DNA from: Spinactinospora alkalitolerans
Lineage (GTDB): Bacteria; Actinomycetota; Actinomycetes; Streptosporangiales; Streptosporangiaceae
Direction: 5' to 3'
Length of the DNA: 64,000 nucleotides
Assembly (NCBI RefSeq): GCF_013408795.1
Contig: NZ_JACCCC010000001.1
Span: forward strand, 3,596,001-3,660,000
Shown piece after piece: positions 55,758 through 64,000 of the stretch. Numbering within the stretch: position 1 is the stretch's first letter; each line of letters begins with the position of its first letter. Made by a program: the position numbers and the translations under genes. The notes beneath the pieces are model-generated. The model was not told where the DNA came from. It did not search any database and saw only the letters and a program-made list of their open reading frames with translations.

Positions 55758-57227
55758 CTAGCAGCGGGTCTTCTCCGCTTCCGCCGGGTGCGGGGCCGAC
55801 TCCTCGGCGGCGCGGTCCGGACGGGCCCGCACCAGCGGCACCAGGAGCAGGGCGAGGACCCCGAGCAGCGCGCTCACGCCGAAGTCGGCCACGAACGCCC
55901 CCCGCACCGGGTAGAGCTCCCCCGCCGGCGTCCCCAGGACCAGCACGGCCGCCGCCACCTGCGCCGCGACCGCCATGGAGATGTGGCGGACGATGGTGTT
56001 GACGCCGTTGGCCGCGCCCAGGTCCCGCACCGGAACGGCCTCGGAGATGAGCATCGGCAGCACGGCGAACGCGGTGCCGCCGCCGATGCCCATGACCGCG
56101 GCGCCCACCAGGATCGCGACCGGCTGCGCACCGCCGGCGGCCAGCACCACCAGGCCCGCGGCCGTCGCGACCGCGCCCACCACGAGCGGGGGCCGCATCC
56201 CGAACCGGGCGACGGCGCGGCCGGTCAGCGGGCCGGCGAGCATGGTGGCGATCGCGGCGGGCAGCATGAACAGCCCTGCCTGGGAGACGCCGACGCCCAG
56301 GCCGACGCCGCCCTCGGCCGGCATCTGCACGACCTGCGGGATGAGCAGGAACGACGTCGCCTGACCCACGGTCACCAGGCAGGCCGTCAGGTTGGCCACC
56401 CAGACGTTGCGCCGGCGCATCAGCGCCAGGTCGATCAGCGGATCGCGGATCCGCTGCTCGACCAGCACCAGGACCACCAGGGCCAGGACACCCGCACCGA
56501 ACAGCCCCAGGACCGGAGCCGAGGCCCAGCCCCAGTCCGCGCCCTTGCTGATCGCGGTGAGCATCCCGCCCAGGGAGGCGGCCAGCAGCAGCGCGCCGCC
56601 CCAGTCGACCCGGCCCGAGCCGCTGCCCAGGGTGCCGGGCACGAAGACCGCGATGCCGACCAGCGAGACGACCGTCATGCCCGCCGTGCCCCAGAAGAGG
56701 CCCTGGTAGCCCAGGTGGTCGGCCACCAGCCCGCCCACCGGCAGGCCCAGCGCGCCGCCGAGCCCGAACATGGAGCTGATCAGCCCCATCCCGAACGCGG
56801 CCCGGTCGCGCGGGAGGTGCTGGCCGAGGATGGCGAAGGACAACGGGAAGACCCCGCCGGCCGTGCCCATGATCACCCGCCCGGCGACGACCGCGCCCAG
56901 CGAGCCGCCGACCGCCGCGACCACCGAGCCGACCCCGAACAGCGCGAGCACCGCGAGGAGCACCGGCTTCTTGCCGAAGAGGTCCCCCAGCCTGCCCGCC
57001 ACCACGGTCAGCGCGGCCGAGGAGACGAAGAATCCGGTGATCACCCAGGTCACATCGCCTGCGTCGGCACCGGTGGCCGCCTGGATCTGCGGCACGACCG
57101 GGACGATGGTGGTCTGGGCCACGGCATAGGTCAGCCCGCCGAAGACCAGCGGGGCGATGACGCGGGCCGAGGAAGAGGTGGTGGAACCGCCGGAGGTGGT
57201 GGTGGGACTGTCGGAAGATGGCGACAC
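55758..57227 (-). CDS. MFS transporter, DHA2 type (drug:H+ antiporter, 14 helices)
   Basis: Membrane protein of 489 aa starting VSPSSDSPTTTSGGS. Early helices contain VTWVITGFFVSSAALTVVAG and LGDLFGKKPVLLAVLALFGV (motif A), and VIMGTAGGVFPLSFAILGQH. About 14 helices are visible with the extra central pair of DHA2 proteins. GTG at 57227 follows AGGAG with a 4-5 base gap. A 15-bp repeat upstream (57257-57271) resembles operators of TetR-type drug-efflux repressors. Confidence 0.87.
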   Translation of the reverse strand: MSPSSDSPTTTSGGSTTSSSARVIAPLVFGGLTYAVAQTTIVPVVPQIQAATGADAGDVTWVITGFFVSSAALTVVAGRLGDLFGKKPVLLAVLALFGVGSVVAAVGGSLGAVVAGRVIMGTAGGVFPLSFAILGQHLPRDRAAFGMGLISSMFGLGGALGLPVGGLVADHLGYQGLFWGTAGMTVVSLVGIAVFVPGTLGSGSGRVDWGGALLLAASLGGMLTAISKGADWGWASAPVLGLFGAGVLALVVLVLVEQRIRDPLIDLALMRRRNVWVANLTACLVTVGQATSFLLIPQVVQMPAEGGVGLGVGVSQAGLFMLPAAIATMLAGPLTGRAVARFGMRPPLVVGAVATAAGLVVLAAGGAQPVAILVGAAVMGIGGGTAFAVLPMLISEAVPVRDLGAANGVNTIVRHISMAVAAQVAAAVLVLGTPAGELYPVRGAFVADFGVSALLGVLALLLVPLVRARPDRAAEESAPHPAEAEKTRC

Positions 57228-57256
57228 GCCGCTCCTGCTCTTTCGTCGCGCCGGAA

Positions 57257-57271
57257 GTAAACAATGCTTAC
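57257..57271. promoter_or_regulatory. Candidate operator of the MFS exporter gene
   Basis: GTAAACAATGCTTAC, with six of seven pairs symmetric, 30-44 bases before the GTG start of the exporter gene. Similar AT-rich palindromes control DHA2 exporters through TetR proteins; no TetR gene adjoins here. Confidence 0.5.
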
Positions 57272-57399
57272 ATCCTCTCAATGGATGAAAGCCGACGCAC
57301 ATCCGGCTGCCGATCTCCGGAAGCGGAACGGACGCCGATCGGTCACGGCCGGTAGCGTGGCGGCATGCGTACGGTGACGCCGTGAACGCGGGACGGCAC

Positions 57400-57701
57400 C
57401 GCGGTTTCGGTCCGGCGCTCAAGGCGGCGGCGTGCGTTCAGTCTTTGGATTGGGGCTCAAACCCTGTGGCCGGTGTCTCACGCCCTCGGTGGCCGGGATG
57501 CCTGGGCGCGGTGGCCCGCCGCCTTGGGCGCGCGCCGAAACCCCGGTTGCGTCCTGGCGCCCGCGGTGGCGGCGTGGGCGGCGCGGCGCCGGTGCGATCC
57601 CTGTGGGGGCCTTCGGCCACGCGAGAGGATCGCCCGGTCACCGCGGATCCCTCCTTCGGCCGGGGCCACAAGACCCCCGGTGGCCGAGGGTAAAACTCAA
57701 G
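57400..57701. repeat. Intergenic inverted-end repeat, copy C (about 300 bp)
   Basis: Right end CGAGGGTAAAACTCAAG (57685-57701) matches copies A and B; the left end is diverged and not certain. A 35-base block (57568-57602) is identical to copy B, and a 34-base block (57627-57660) matches copy A with two mismatches. It contains two internal GGTT-GGTC-type units (57403-57434 and 57545-57576), of which copy B has one. It lies between the exporter start and the end of the LysR gene. Confidence 0.8.
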
Positions 57702-57756
57702 ATCAAGATCGGCGAGAAAACCACCGCCCGCCCGACACGGCTTCTGCAGACCTCGG

Positions 57757-58680
57757 TCAGACCCACCGGACGTCGTCGGGCAGGGGGCGGTCGTCGGCCT
57801 TGAGCCCGCGCAGCAGGTCGAGGAAGCGGGCGGCGGCGGGGGTCGGGCTGCGGTGCGCCGGCAGCACCACGCTGAGCCGCCGGTCGACGACCGGGTCGGT
57901 GAGCGGGAGGTGGGCGTGGTCGGCGAAGCTCATCAGCACCCGGACCAGCGCGGGCAGCGCCGAGACGCCCAACCCGGCGGCCAGCAGGCCGCCGACGGTG
58001 GAGACGTTGCCCGCCTCGATGACCCCGGCGGGGCGCACGTCGGCCGCAGCGAACGCGCGGTCGGTGAGGGTGCGGACGCTGGAGTCGGCGCCGATGGCGA
58101 TGAACTGCAGCCCGTCAAAGTCCGACCAGCGGAGGGCCGGGTCGCCGGCGCGGGCGTGCCGGGCGGGCAGCACGGCGAAGAACCGGTCCTCGACCAGCGG
58201 CCACGACCGCAGGCCGCCGGGGAGGCGGTGCGCGATCGTGATGGCGAGGTCGGCCGCGCCCGACTCGACCCGCCGCAGCGCGAGGTCGGACATCCCGTCC
58301 AGGATGCGCACGCCGATGCCGGGTTGGCGGGCGCGGAACTCGGCGATGACCGGCGGCAGCAGCACGGCGGCGATCGAGGGCAGCGTCGCTACGGTCACGC
58401 CGCCCCGCTCACCGGCGAGGTAGCGCTCCAGCCGGGTCATCTCGGCGCGGTGCGCCGTGAGCACCCGCTCGGCGACCAGCAGCAGTTCCTCGCCCTCGGG
58501 CGTGCGCCGGATGCTGCGGGTGGTGCGGTCGAACAGCCGGACGCCGAGGATCCGCTCCAGTTCCAGCACGGTCCGGCTGAGCGAGGACTGCGCCACCCGC
58601 AGCTCGCGCGCTGCCGCCGTGAAGCTCTCCGCCCGGGCGACGGCGGCGTAGGCCTCCAGTTGGCGCAGCGACAGATTCAT
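57757..58680 (-). CDS. LysR family transcriptional regulator
   Basis: Regulator of 307 aa. The N-terminal winged helix reads LRQLEAYAAVARAESFTAAA and RVAQSSLSRTVLELERILGV, followed by an effector-binding domain (TVATLPSIAAVLLPPVIAEF). The start MNLSLRQLEA at 58680 is the usual LysR N-terminus. It is divergent from the CitMHS-AtuA operon, and the shared region contains a nine-base inverted repeat, so it most likely activates that operon in response to its organic-acid substrate. Confidence 0.9.
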   Translation of the reverse strand: MNLSLRQLEAYAAVARAESFTAAARELRVAQSSLSRTVLELERILGVRLFDRTTRSIRRTPEGEELLLVAERVLTAHRAEMTRLERYLAGERGGVTVATLPSIAAVLLPPVIAEFRARQPGIGVRILDGMSDLALRRVESGAADLAITIAHRLPGGLRSWPLVEDRFFAVLPARHARAGDPALRWSDFDGLQFIAIGADSSVRTLTDRAFAAADVRPAGVIEAGNVSTVGGLLAAGLGVSALPALVRVLMSFADHAHLPLTDPVVDRRLSVVLPAHRSPTPAAARFLDLLRGLKADDRPLPDDVRWV

Positions 58681-58694
58681 GCGATCAGAGCATA

Positions 58695-58730
58695 GTTTAT
58701 TGCGATATCGATGTTGGACAAGCAATAAAC
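58695..58730. promoter_or_regulatory. Candidate LysR binding site in the divergent promoter
   Basis: GTTTATTGC (58695-58703) and GCAATAAAC (58722-58730) are perfect nine-base arms 18 bases apart, with a central CGATATCG palindrome (58703-58710). This lies 15-50 bases before lysR and 83-118 before the transporter gene. The spread-out symmetry fits a LysR tetramer site. Confidence 0.65.
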
Positions 58731-58812
58731 AACGGCGGCAGCATGGACGGCCAACGGCCCCGTGATCCGGCTCACACCCCAGGGCCGGCCCGTCCTACGG
58801 AGGAGGATGCCG

Positions 58813-60174
58813 ATGCTGACCGTCATGGGATTCGCGACGATCGTCGCCGTGCTGGGCCTGCTGCTGTCCAACCGGGTCAGCGCGGTGGTCGCGCTCATCG
58901 GCGTCCCCGTGCTGGCCGCGTTCGCCGCAGGCTTCTCCCCGGCCGAGGTCGGCGAGTTCGTCGGCGCGGGCCTGAGTGGTGTGGCCGGGACGGCGGCGAT
59001 GTTCGTCTTCGCCATCCTCTACTTCGGCGTCATGCGCGACGCCGGCCTGTTCGACCCGATCATCCGGCGCGTGCTGGGGTTCGCTGGGAGCAACCCGGTG
59101 ACGATCGCGATCGCCACGGTGGTACTGGCCATGGCCGCCCACCTGGACGGCGCCGGCGCCACCACCTTCCTCATCACCATCCCGGCCATGATCCCCCTCT
59201 ACGACGCCCTCGGGATGCGCCGGCTGGTGCTGGCGGCCCTGACCGGTCTGGGTGCGGGCATCATGAACCTGGTGCCGTGGGGCGGCCCGACCGCCCGCGC
59301 CGCGACCGCGACGGGCATCGACGCCAACGAGATCTGGGTGCCGCTGATACCGGCCCAGGCGGTCGGCGCCGTCGCCTGCGTCGCGATCGCCTACCTCCTG
59401 GGCCGGCGCGAGAAGGCGCGGATCGCCGGCGCCAGGCCCGTCGCCGCCACCGCGGGAGGGGGCGGCGTCGGGCGCGCCGACGCGATCGCCTCCCCCGGTG
59501 CGGCCTCGTCCGATGCCGGCGGCGCCCCCGACGAGGGGCTGCGCCGGCCCGGACTGTTCTGGGTGAACGTCGCGCTGACGCTGGCCGCCGTCGCCGTGCT
59601 GATCTCCGGGCTGCTGCCGCCGGAGCTGGTGTTCATGCTGGCGCTGGTGGTCGCGCTGGTGGTCAACTATCCCGGTCTGAAGAACCAGACCGACCGCGTC
59701 AACGCCCACGCCCAGGGCGCGATCCTCATGGCCAGCACCCTGCTCGCCGCCGGCGTGTTCCTCGGCATCATGGAGGAGAGCGGCATGATCGACGGCATGG
59801 CCCGGGCCATGACCGCCGCCATGCCCGACGCGCTCGGCCCCGGGCTGCCCCTGCTCGTCGGCGTCCTGGCGGTTCCGCTGAGCCTGCTGTTCGGCCCGGA
59901 CGCCTACTACTTCGCCGTTCTGCCGGTGCTGACCGCGGTCGGGGACGCGTTCGGCGTCTCGTCGCTGAGCCTCGCCCAGGCCTCGGTGGTGGGCGAGGAG
60001 ACGGTCGGCTTCCCGATCAGCCCGCTCACCGGTTCGTTCTACCTGCTCACCGGCTTGTCCGGGGTGTCGATCGGATCGCACATCCGGTTCCTGCTGCCGT
60101 GGGCCTGGCTGGTGAGCCTGGTGGTGCTGGCCGCCGCCGCACTGACCGGGGCCATACCGCTGTGGGCCGGCTGA
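58813..60174 (+). CDS. CitMHS family citrate-type transporter
   Basis: Membrane protein of 453 aa with about 11-12 helices. The family block LAMAAHLDGAGATTFLITIP and NLVPWGGPTARAATATGID, with LLFGPDAYYFAVLPVLTAVG and VGEETVGFPISPLTGSFYLL near the C-terminus. CitMHS proteins import metal-citrate or related organic acids with protons. A Gly/Ala-rich loop near residues 210-240 is hydrophilic. ATG at 58813 has GGAGGAGG six bases upstream. It is the first gene of the operon with two AtuA-type genes. Confidence 0.9.
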   Translation: MLTVMGFATIVAVLGLLLSNRVSAVVALIGVPVLAAFAAGFSPAEVGEFVGAGLSGVAGTAAMFVFAILYFGVMRDAGLFDPIIRRVLGFAGSNPVTIAIATVVLAMAAHLDGAGATTFLITIPAMIPLYDALGMRRLVLAALTGLGAGIMNLVPWGGPTARAATATGIDANEIWVPLIPAQAVGAVACVAIAYLLGRREKARIAGARPVAATAGGGGVGRADAIASPGAASSDAGGAPDEGLRRPGLFWVNVALTLAAVAVLISGLLPPELVFMLALVVALVVNYPGLKNQTDRVNAHAQGAILMASTLLAAGVFLGIMEESGMIDGMARAMTAAMPDALGPGLPLLVGVLAVPLSLLFGPDAYYFAVLPVLTAVGDAFGVSSLSLAQASVVGEETVGFPISPLTGSFYLLTGLSGVSIGSHIRFLLPWAWLVSLVVLAAAALTGAIPLWAG

Positions 60175-60217
60175 GCCCGCCCGCAGCACCGCATCGATCA
60201 TCTTGGAGGAATGAGCA

Positions 60218-61570
60218 TTGAACACGACGGGGGCCCGGATCGGCTGCGGAGCGGGGTTCGCGGCCGACCGGATAGAGCCGGCGGTCGACCTGGTCGAGCG
60301 CGGGCGGCTGAACGCCATCGCACTGGAGTGCCTGGGCGAACGCACCGTTTCCCTGGCCGCCCTGCGGCGGCTGGCCGATCCCGGCGGCGGCTTCGACCCG
60401 ATGCTGGCCAAACGGGTGCGGCCGCTGCTGGAGCCGCTGGCCCGCACCGGCACCCGGCTCGTCACCAACGCCGGCGCGGCCAACCCGCTGGCCGCGGCCC
60501 GCATGGTGCGCGGCCTCGGCGCGGACTCGGGGGTCCGCACGTCCGTGGCCGCCGTGGTCGGTGACGACGTCCTCGACCGCCTCGACCTGTCCGCGCCCGC
60601 GTGGGAGGACGGCCGGCCGCTGCGGGAGCACGGCGAGATCGTGTCGGCCAACGCCTACATCGGCGTCGACGCGATCCTGCCGGCCCTGGAGACCGGTGCC
60701 GGGGTCGTCATCACGGGGCGGGCGGCCGATCCCTCCCTGTTCCTCGCGCCCCTCATGCACGAGCTGGGCTGGGACCCCGCGGACCGGGACCGCATGGCGG
60801 CCGGGACGCTCATCGGGCACCTGCTGGAGTGCGCGGGCCAGGTGACCGGCGGCTACTTCGCCGATCCCGGGCCCAAGCCGGTGCCCGGCCTGGCCCGCCT
60901 GGGCTACCCGCTGGCCGAGGTCGGCGCCGACGGCACCGCCGTCATCACCAAACTGCCCGGCACCGGGGGCCGGGTCGACCGCATGACCGTGGTCGAGCAG
61001 TTGACCTACGAGGTGACCGACCCGCACGCCTACCTCACCCCCGACGTGGCGCTGGACATGACCGGCGTCGGCGTCACCGATCTGGGCGGCGACCGGGTCG
61101 GCGTGGGCGGGGCGCGCGGCCGCGCCCGCCCCGAGCGGCTCAAGGTCAGTGTCGGCTACCGGGCCGGCTTCCGCGGGGAGGGCGAGATCTCCTACGCGGG
61201 TCGGGGTGCGCTGGAACGCGCCCGGCTCGCCGCCGACGTGGTCCGCGAACGCCTCTCCGGCGCGCTCCCCCGGCTGCGCGTGGACATAGCCGGCCTGAAC
61301 TCCCTGCACGGCGACGCGCTCGCCGAAGGCGGCGAGCCCTACGAATGCCGGCTGCGGGTGGCCGGGCTGGCCGGCGACCTCGCCACGGCCGAGATCGTCG
61401 GCGAGGAGGTCAGCGCGCTCTACACCTCCGGCCCGGCCGGCGGCGGCGGGGTGCGGGCGGCCGCCACCGAGGTCATCGGGGTGCTCTCCAGCACCGTCGC
61501 CCGGGAGCAGGTGCACACCGAGGTCGTGGTCATGGACGACACGGACGACAGGGAGGAGCAGGGCGCATGA
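60218..61570 (+). CDS. AtuA family (DUF1446) protein
   Basis: Protein of 450 aa starting with TTG after GGAGGAATG; the ATG seven bases upstream is out of frame. DUF1446 pattern: IGCGAGFAADRIEPAVDLVE, TNAGAANPLAAARMVRGL, SANAYIGVDAILPALETGAG, VITGRAADPSLFLAPLMHEL, ending VGVGGARGRARP and SLHGDALA. The name comes from acyclic terpene utilization, but most members sit in organic-acid clusters and their reaction is unknown. The stop overlaps the ATG of the next gene (ATGA). Confidence 0.88.
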   Translation: MNTTGARIGCGAGFAADRIEPAVDLVERGRLNAIALECLGERTVSLAALRRLADPGGGFDPMLAKRVRPLLEPLARTGTRLVTNAGAANPLAAARMVRGLGADSGVRTSVAAVVGDDVLDRLDLSAPAWEDGRPLREHGEIVSANAYIGVDAILPALETGAGVVITGRAADPSLFLAPLMHELGWDPADRDRMAAGTLIGHLLECAGQVTGGYFADPGPKPVPGLARLGYPLAEVGADGTAVITKLPGTGGRVDRMTVVEQLTYEVTDPHAYLTPDVALDMTGVGVTDLGGDRVGVGGARGRARPERLKVSVGYRAGFRGEGEISYAGRGALERARLAADVVRERLSGALPRLRVDIAGLNSLHGDALAEGGEPYECRLRVAGLAGDLATAEIVGEEVSALYTSGPAGGGGVRAAATEVIGVLSSTVAREQVHTEVVVMDDTDDREEQGA

Positions 61571-61911
61571 AGGTCCGGCTGTACGACATCGCCCACGCCC
61601 GCGCCGGCGACAAGGGCAACCTCAACACCATCGCCCTCATCCCCTACGACCCCGCGTGGTATCCGGCGCTGTGCGCGGCCGTGACCCCGCGGCGCGTCGC
61701 CGAGCACCTGTCCGACCGCGTCTCCGGCGAGGTGGTCCGGCACCGCCTCGACAACGTGCACGCGCTGATCTTCGTCTGCCCGCGCGCCGGCGACGACACG
61801 GTCACCACCTCGCTGCACCTGGACACCCACGGCAAGAGCCTGGGGTCGGCGCTGCTGGAGCTGACCATCGAGACCGCCGGCCCGGCCGACGGAACCGCCG
61901 GTTCCCGCTGA
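61567..61911 (+). CDS. AtuA-like C-terminal domain protein
   Basis: Small protein of 114 aa beginning MKVRLYDIAHARAGDKGN, with GNLNTIALIPYDPAWYPAL and DTHGKSLGSALLELTIE. This is the small domain that in some relatives is fused to the C-terminus of AtuA; here it is a separate coupled gene. It probably forms a complex with the 450-aa protein. A hairpin terminator lies 19 bases after the stop. Confidence 0.85.
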   Translation: MKVRLYDIAHARAGDKGNLNTIALIPYDPAWYPALCAAVTPRRVAEHLSDRVSGEVVRHRLDNVHALIFVCPRAGDDTVTTSLHLDTHGKSLGSALLELTIETAGPADGTAGSR

Positions 61912-61929
61912 CGCCGGTCCGGCACCGCC

Positions 61930-61958
61930 GCGGGGCCGCCCGATCGCGGCGGCCCCGC
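61930..61958 (+). terminator. Hairpin terminator of the AtuA operon
   Basis: GCGGGGCCGCC and GGCGGCCCCGC are perfect 11-base arms with a seven-base loop, starting 19 bases after the AtuA-like stop. Confidence 0.75.
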
Positions 61959-62214
61959 TGCCCGCCGTCCGGAGAGCGGGGCCGCGCGGCCGCCGGTCGC
62001 GGCCGGTGTGCGCGCGGAGCCGGACGGGTTTCTTCGTTTCCGGCGGTTCTTCACCCGGAAGGCCGGGATCGGCAAAGGGAGTCCCAGGTACGGCCGACAC
62101 GCGAAGGGCCCTTGCAATTTCGGGTTGATTTCTGAAAGTTTCCTTCTAAGTGAGACGTGGCTCACATGGCCCCACCGCCTTCCAAGAGCCCGCACACCTC
62201 GGAAGGGACCTGCG
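61959..62214. other. Leader region of the glycosidase gene
   Basis: After the terminator no gene is seen. TTGATT (62125-62130) is a possible -35 box. GAAAGTTTC (62134-62142) and GTGAG-N6-CTCAC (62150-62165) are symmetrical sites close to it. Together these suggest a regulated promoter about 50-90 bases before the glycosidase start. Confidence 0.4.
62134..62165. promoter_or_regulatory. Two candidate operator sites before the glycosidase gene
   Basis: GAAAGTTTC (62134-62142) is a nine-base palindrome about a central G, and GTGAG-ACGTGG-CTCAC (62150-62165) has five-base perfect arms. They lie 50-80 bases upstream of the TTG start. GAAA-N-TTTC elements are seen before cell-wall-sugar genes of actinomycetes, but no regulator can be named. 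Confidence 0.35.
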
Positions 62215-63885
62215 TTGACCAGACACCGCCGAGAACCCGGAGCCCCGCCGGCTCCGGGCCACACCCCCCACCCGACCCCCAGGACGACCGGACCCCGCCG
62301 GATGCTGCGCGCGCTCTCGGGCGCGCTGGCCGCGCTGCTCGCCGGATCGCTGGTCACCGCGCCGCCGGCGCGGGCGGCATCGGCCGAGGCGCCCGAGTCC
62401 GCCCCCGAGCGGTGCGCCCCCGACCGCGGGATGCCCGACAAGCGGCAGATGCGCGCGGTGTGGATCGCCGGCGTGGTGAACATCGACTGGCCCAGCGCCA
62501 AGGGCCTCGACGTCCAGACCCAGAAGGCCGAGCTGACCAGGCTCTACGACGAGGCCGTCGCCCACGGCCTGAACGCGGTCTTCGTGCAGATCCGCCCGAC
62601 CGCCGACGCGTTCTGGCCCTCTCCCTACGAGCCGTGGTCGGAATGGCTCACCGGCAGGCAGGGCGCCGATCCCGGCTACGACCCGCTGGAGTTCGCGATC
62701 GCCGAGGCCCATAAGCGCAACCTGGAGTTCCACGGCTGGTTCAACCCCTACCGGGTGGCGATGCACGGCGACCCCGGCCGGCTGGTCCGCGACCACCCGG
62801 CCCGGCGCAACCCCGACTGGACCTTCGAATACGGCGGGCGCCTCTACTACGACCCGGGCATCCCGGAGGCCCGCTCCTTCGTGCAGGACGCGATGATGCA
62901 CGCGGTCGAGAACTACGACATGGACGGCGTGCACTTCGACGACTACTTCTACCCCTATCCGGTGAGCGGCGAGGCGATACCGGACCGCGACACCTACGCC
63001 GCCCACGGGGGCGGCTTCGACGACATCGGCGACTGGCGCCGCAACAACGTCAACCTCCTGGTCAAGGAGATGGGCGAGCGGATCGAGGCCGTCAAGCCGC
63101 ACGTGAAGTTCGGGATCAGCCCGTTCGGGATCTGGCGCAACGCCGACAGCGACCCGCGCGGCTCCGACACCGGTGGCCTGGAGTCCTACGACGACATCTA
63201 CGCCGACTCCCGCAAGTGGGTGCGCGAGGGGTGGCTGGACTACATCAACCCGCAGGTCTACTGGGAGATCGGCCTGAAGGTCGCCGACTACGCCGAACTC
63301 GTCCCGTGGTGGGCCGACGTGGTCGAGGGTACCGGCGTGCACCTCTACATCGGGCAGGCCGCCTACAAGGTGGGCAACCCGGGCGCGTGGTCGGACCCGC
63401 GGGAGCTGAGCAGGCACCTCACCTTCAACCGCGACCACCCCGAGGTCGACGGCGACGTCTACTTCAGCGCGACCCCGCTGCGGACCAACGCGGCCGGGGC
63501 GATGCGGATCGTGACCGAGGACCACTACGCCCACCCGGCCCTGGTCCCGGTCAAGGACGACCTCGGCGGCAGCGCGCCGCCGGCGCCGGTGATCACCGGC
63601 GCCGCGCGCACCGACGGCGGCACGGAGCTGCGGATCCGCGCGCGGCCGGGCGACGAGCCGACCTACTACGCGGTGTACCGGTTCGACGGCGCGCCCGACC
63701 CGCGGCGGCAGTTGTGCGGGCTGGGCGACCCGCGCACCATGGTGGGAACGGTGCGCGTCGACGGCACGGTGACCTCGTTCACCGACACCGGCGCCGACGC
63801 CTCCGATCCGCACACCTACTACGTCACCGCGCTGGACCGGCTGCACCACGAGAGCCGCCCGAGTCCGCCGCGCCACCTGCGCTGA
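62215..63885 (+). CDS. Secreted GHL10-type (DUF187/YngK family) glycoside hydrolase
   Basis: Exported protein of 556 aa (start uncertain). A signal peptide around MLRALSGALAALLAGSLVTA ends near PARAAS. The body has the GHL10/YngK pattern: MRAVWIAGVVNIDWPS, NAVFVQIRPTADAFWPS, GWFNPYRVAM, VHFDDYFYPYPVSGEA, GISPFGIWRN and DYINPQVYWEIG, whose Asp and Glu residues suit catalysis. The last about 100 residues are fibronectin-III-like. TTG at 62215 has GGAAGGG seven bases upstream; an ATG about 87 bases later, at the signal peptide, is the alternative. These enzymes are thought to act on cell-wall or related glycans. Confidence 0.88.
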   Translation: MTRHRREPGAPPAPGHTPHPTPRTTGPRRMLRALSGALAALLAGSLVTAPPARAASAEAPESAPERCAPDRGMPDKRQMRAVWIAGVVNIDWPSAKGLDVQTQKAELTRLYDEAVAHGLNAVFVQIRPTADAFWPSPYEPWSEWLTGRQGADPGYDPLEFAIAEAHKRNLEFHGWFNPYRVAMHGDPGRLVRDHPARRNPDWTFEYGGRLYYDPGIPEARSFVQDAMMHAVENYDMDGVHFDDYFYPYPVSGEAIPDRDTYAAHGGGFDDIGDWRRNNVNLLVKEMGERIEAVKPHVKFGISPFGIWRNADSDPRGSDTGGLESYDDIYADSRKWVREGWLDYINPQVYWEIGLKVADYAELVPWWADVVEGTGVHLYIGQAAYKVGNPGAWSDPRELSRHLTFNRDHPEVDGDVYFSATPLRTNAAGAMRIVTEDHYAHPALVPVKDDLGGSAPPAPVITGAARTDGGTELRIRARPGDEPTYYAVYRFDGAPDPRRQLCGLGDPRTMVGTVRVDGTVTSFTDTGADASDPHTYYVTALDRLHHESRPSPPRHLR

Positions 63886-63897
63886 ACGGAGGCGACG

Positions 63898-64000
63898 ATG
63901 AGCACGGTCCACCTCGTGGCGACCGGCGGCACCATCGCCAGCCGCAGCGGGAGCGGCGGCCGCCGCGCGGCGGTGCCGGGGGCCGAGCTGCTCGCCCGGA
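63898..64000 (+). CDS. L-asparaginase (partial)
   Basis: Only the first 34 codons are inside the window: MSTVHLVATGGTIASRSGSG, with the TGGTIAS motif whose Thr is the first catalytic threonine of type I/II asparaginases. GGAGG precedes the ATG. It begins 12 bases after the glycosidase gene on the same strand, so it may share its transcript. Confidence 0.85.
   Translation, partial: MSTVHLVATGGTIASRSGSGGRRAAVPGAELLAR

Overview
The window is very GC-rich, has GTG, TTG and ATG starts with strong GGAGG-type ribosome sites, and carries a complete Cvn 'conservon', a type I polyketide synthase, DUF427, DUF2207 and many TetR, LacI and LysR regulators. This points to a filamentous actinomycete, plausibly of the Nocardiopsaceae or a near relative; that placement is inferred from gene content only. 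No rRNA, tRNA or CRISPR array was seen. The stretch is accessory chromosome: a string of small catabolic, transport and regulatory cassettes, some decayed.

Layout. 1-8.1 kb (minus): one operon of an amidase, a five-part oligopeptide-type ABC importer and a C45-type acylase cut by the left edge, likely importing and hydrolysing an amide or acylated peptide. 8.4-16.1 kb: a DUF2207 membrane protein, a TetR gene next to a broken FAD monooxygenase, a second TetR with a clear operator divergent from an MMPL exporter, a broken SDR, a MerT-like/DUF427 pair and a small membrane protein. 16.1-22.3 kb: a methyltransferase, a Crp-type regulator, a VKOR-like membrane protein, a COG1964-type radical SAM enzyme carrying a remarkable 54-bp in-frame tandem repeat, its coupled methyltransferase, and a DUF1989 protein. 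22.4-28.4 kb: LacI regulator, manA and a ribose-type sugar ABC importer. 28.4-33.9 kb: DoxX, a secreted phytase-like esterase, a zinc alcohol dehydrogenase and an acyl-CoA synthetase.

33.9-42.8 kb (minus): cvnA-B-C-D, a styrene/indole-monooxygenase-like FAD enzyme in the position where other conservons carry a P450, then a single-module PKS with a KSQ domain. The PKS has lost the second half of its AT and everything up to the end of an ER domain, and is frameshifted at a run of eight C. 43.4-53.5 kb: FGGY kinase, PoxB-like TPP enzyme, CPA1 antiporter, a fused FAD/Fe-S hydroxyacid dehydrogenase translationally coupled to an enolase-superfamily dehydratase, and a VOC protein. 53.8-57.2 kb: an IS982 remnant, a membrane-anchored PQQ-type propeller and a DHA2-type MFS exporter. 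57.8-64 kb: LysR divergent from CitMHS-AtuA-AtuA-like, a secreted GHL10-type glycosidase and the start of an L-asparaginase.

The most unusual structures are the tandem repeat just after the radical SAM cluster, a family of three intergenic repeats bounded by 17-bp inverted ends (10.1, 44.9 and 57.5 kb), the AT-ER recombination joint in the PKS, and the conservon-monooxygenase-PKS arrangement, in which the CvnA kinase lacks both its membrane sensor and the usual histidine.
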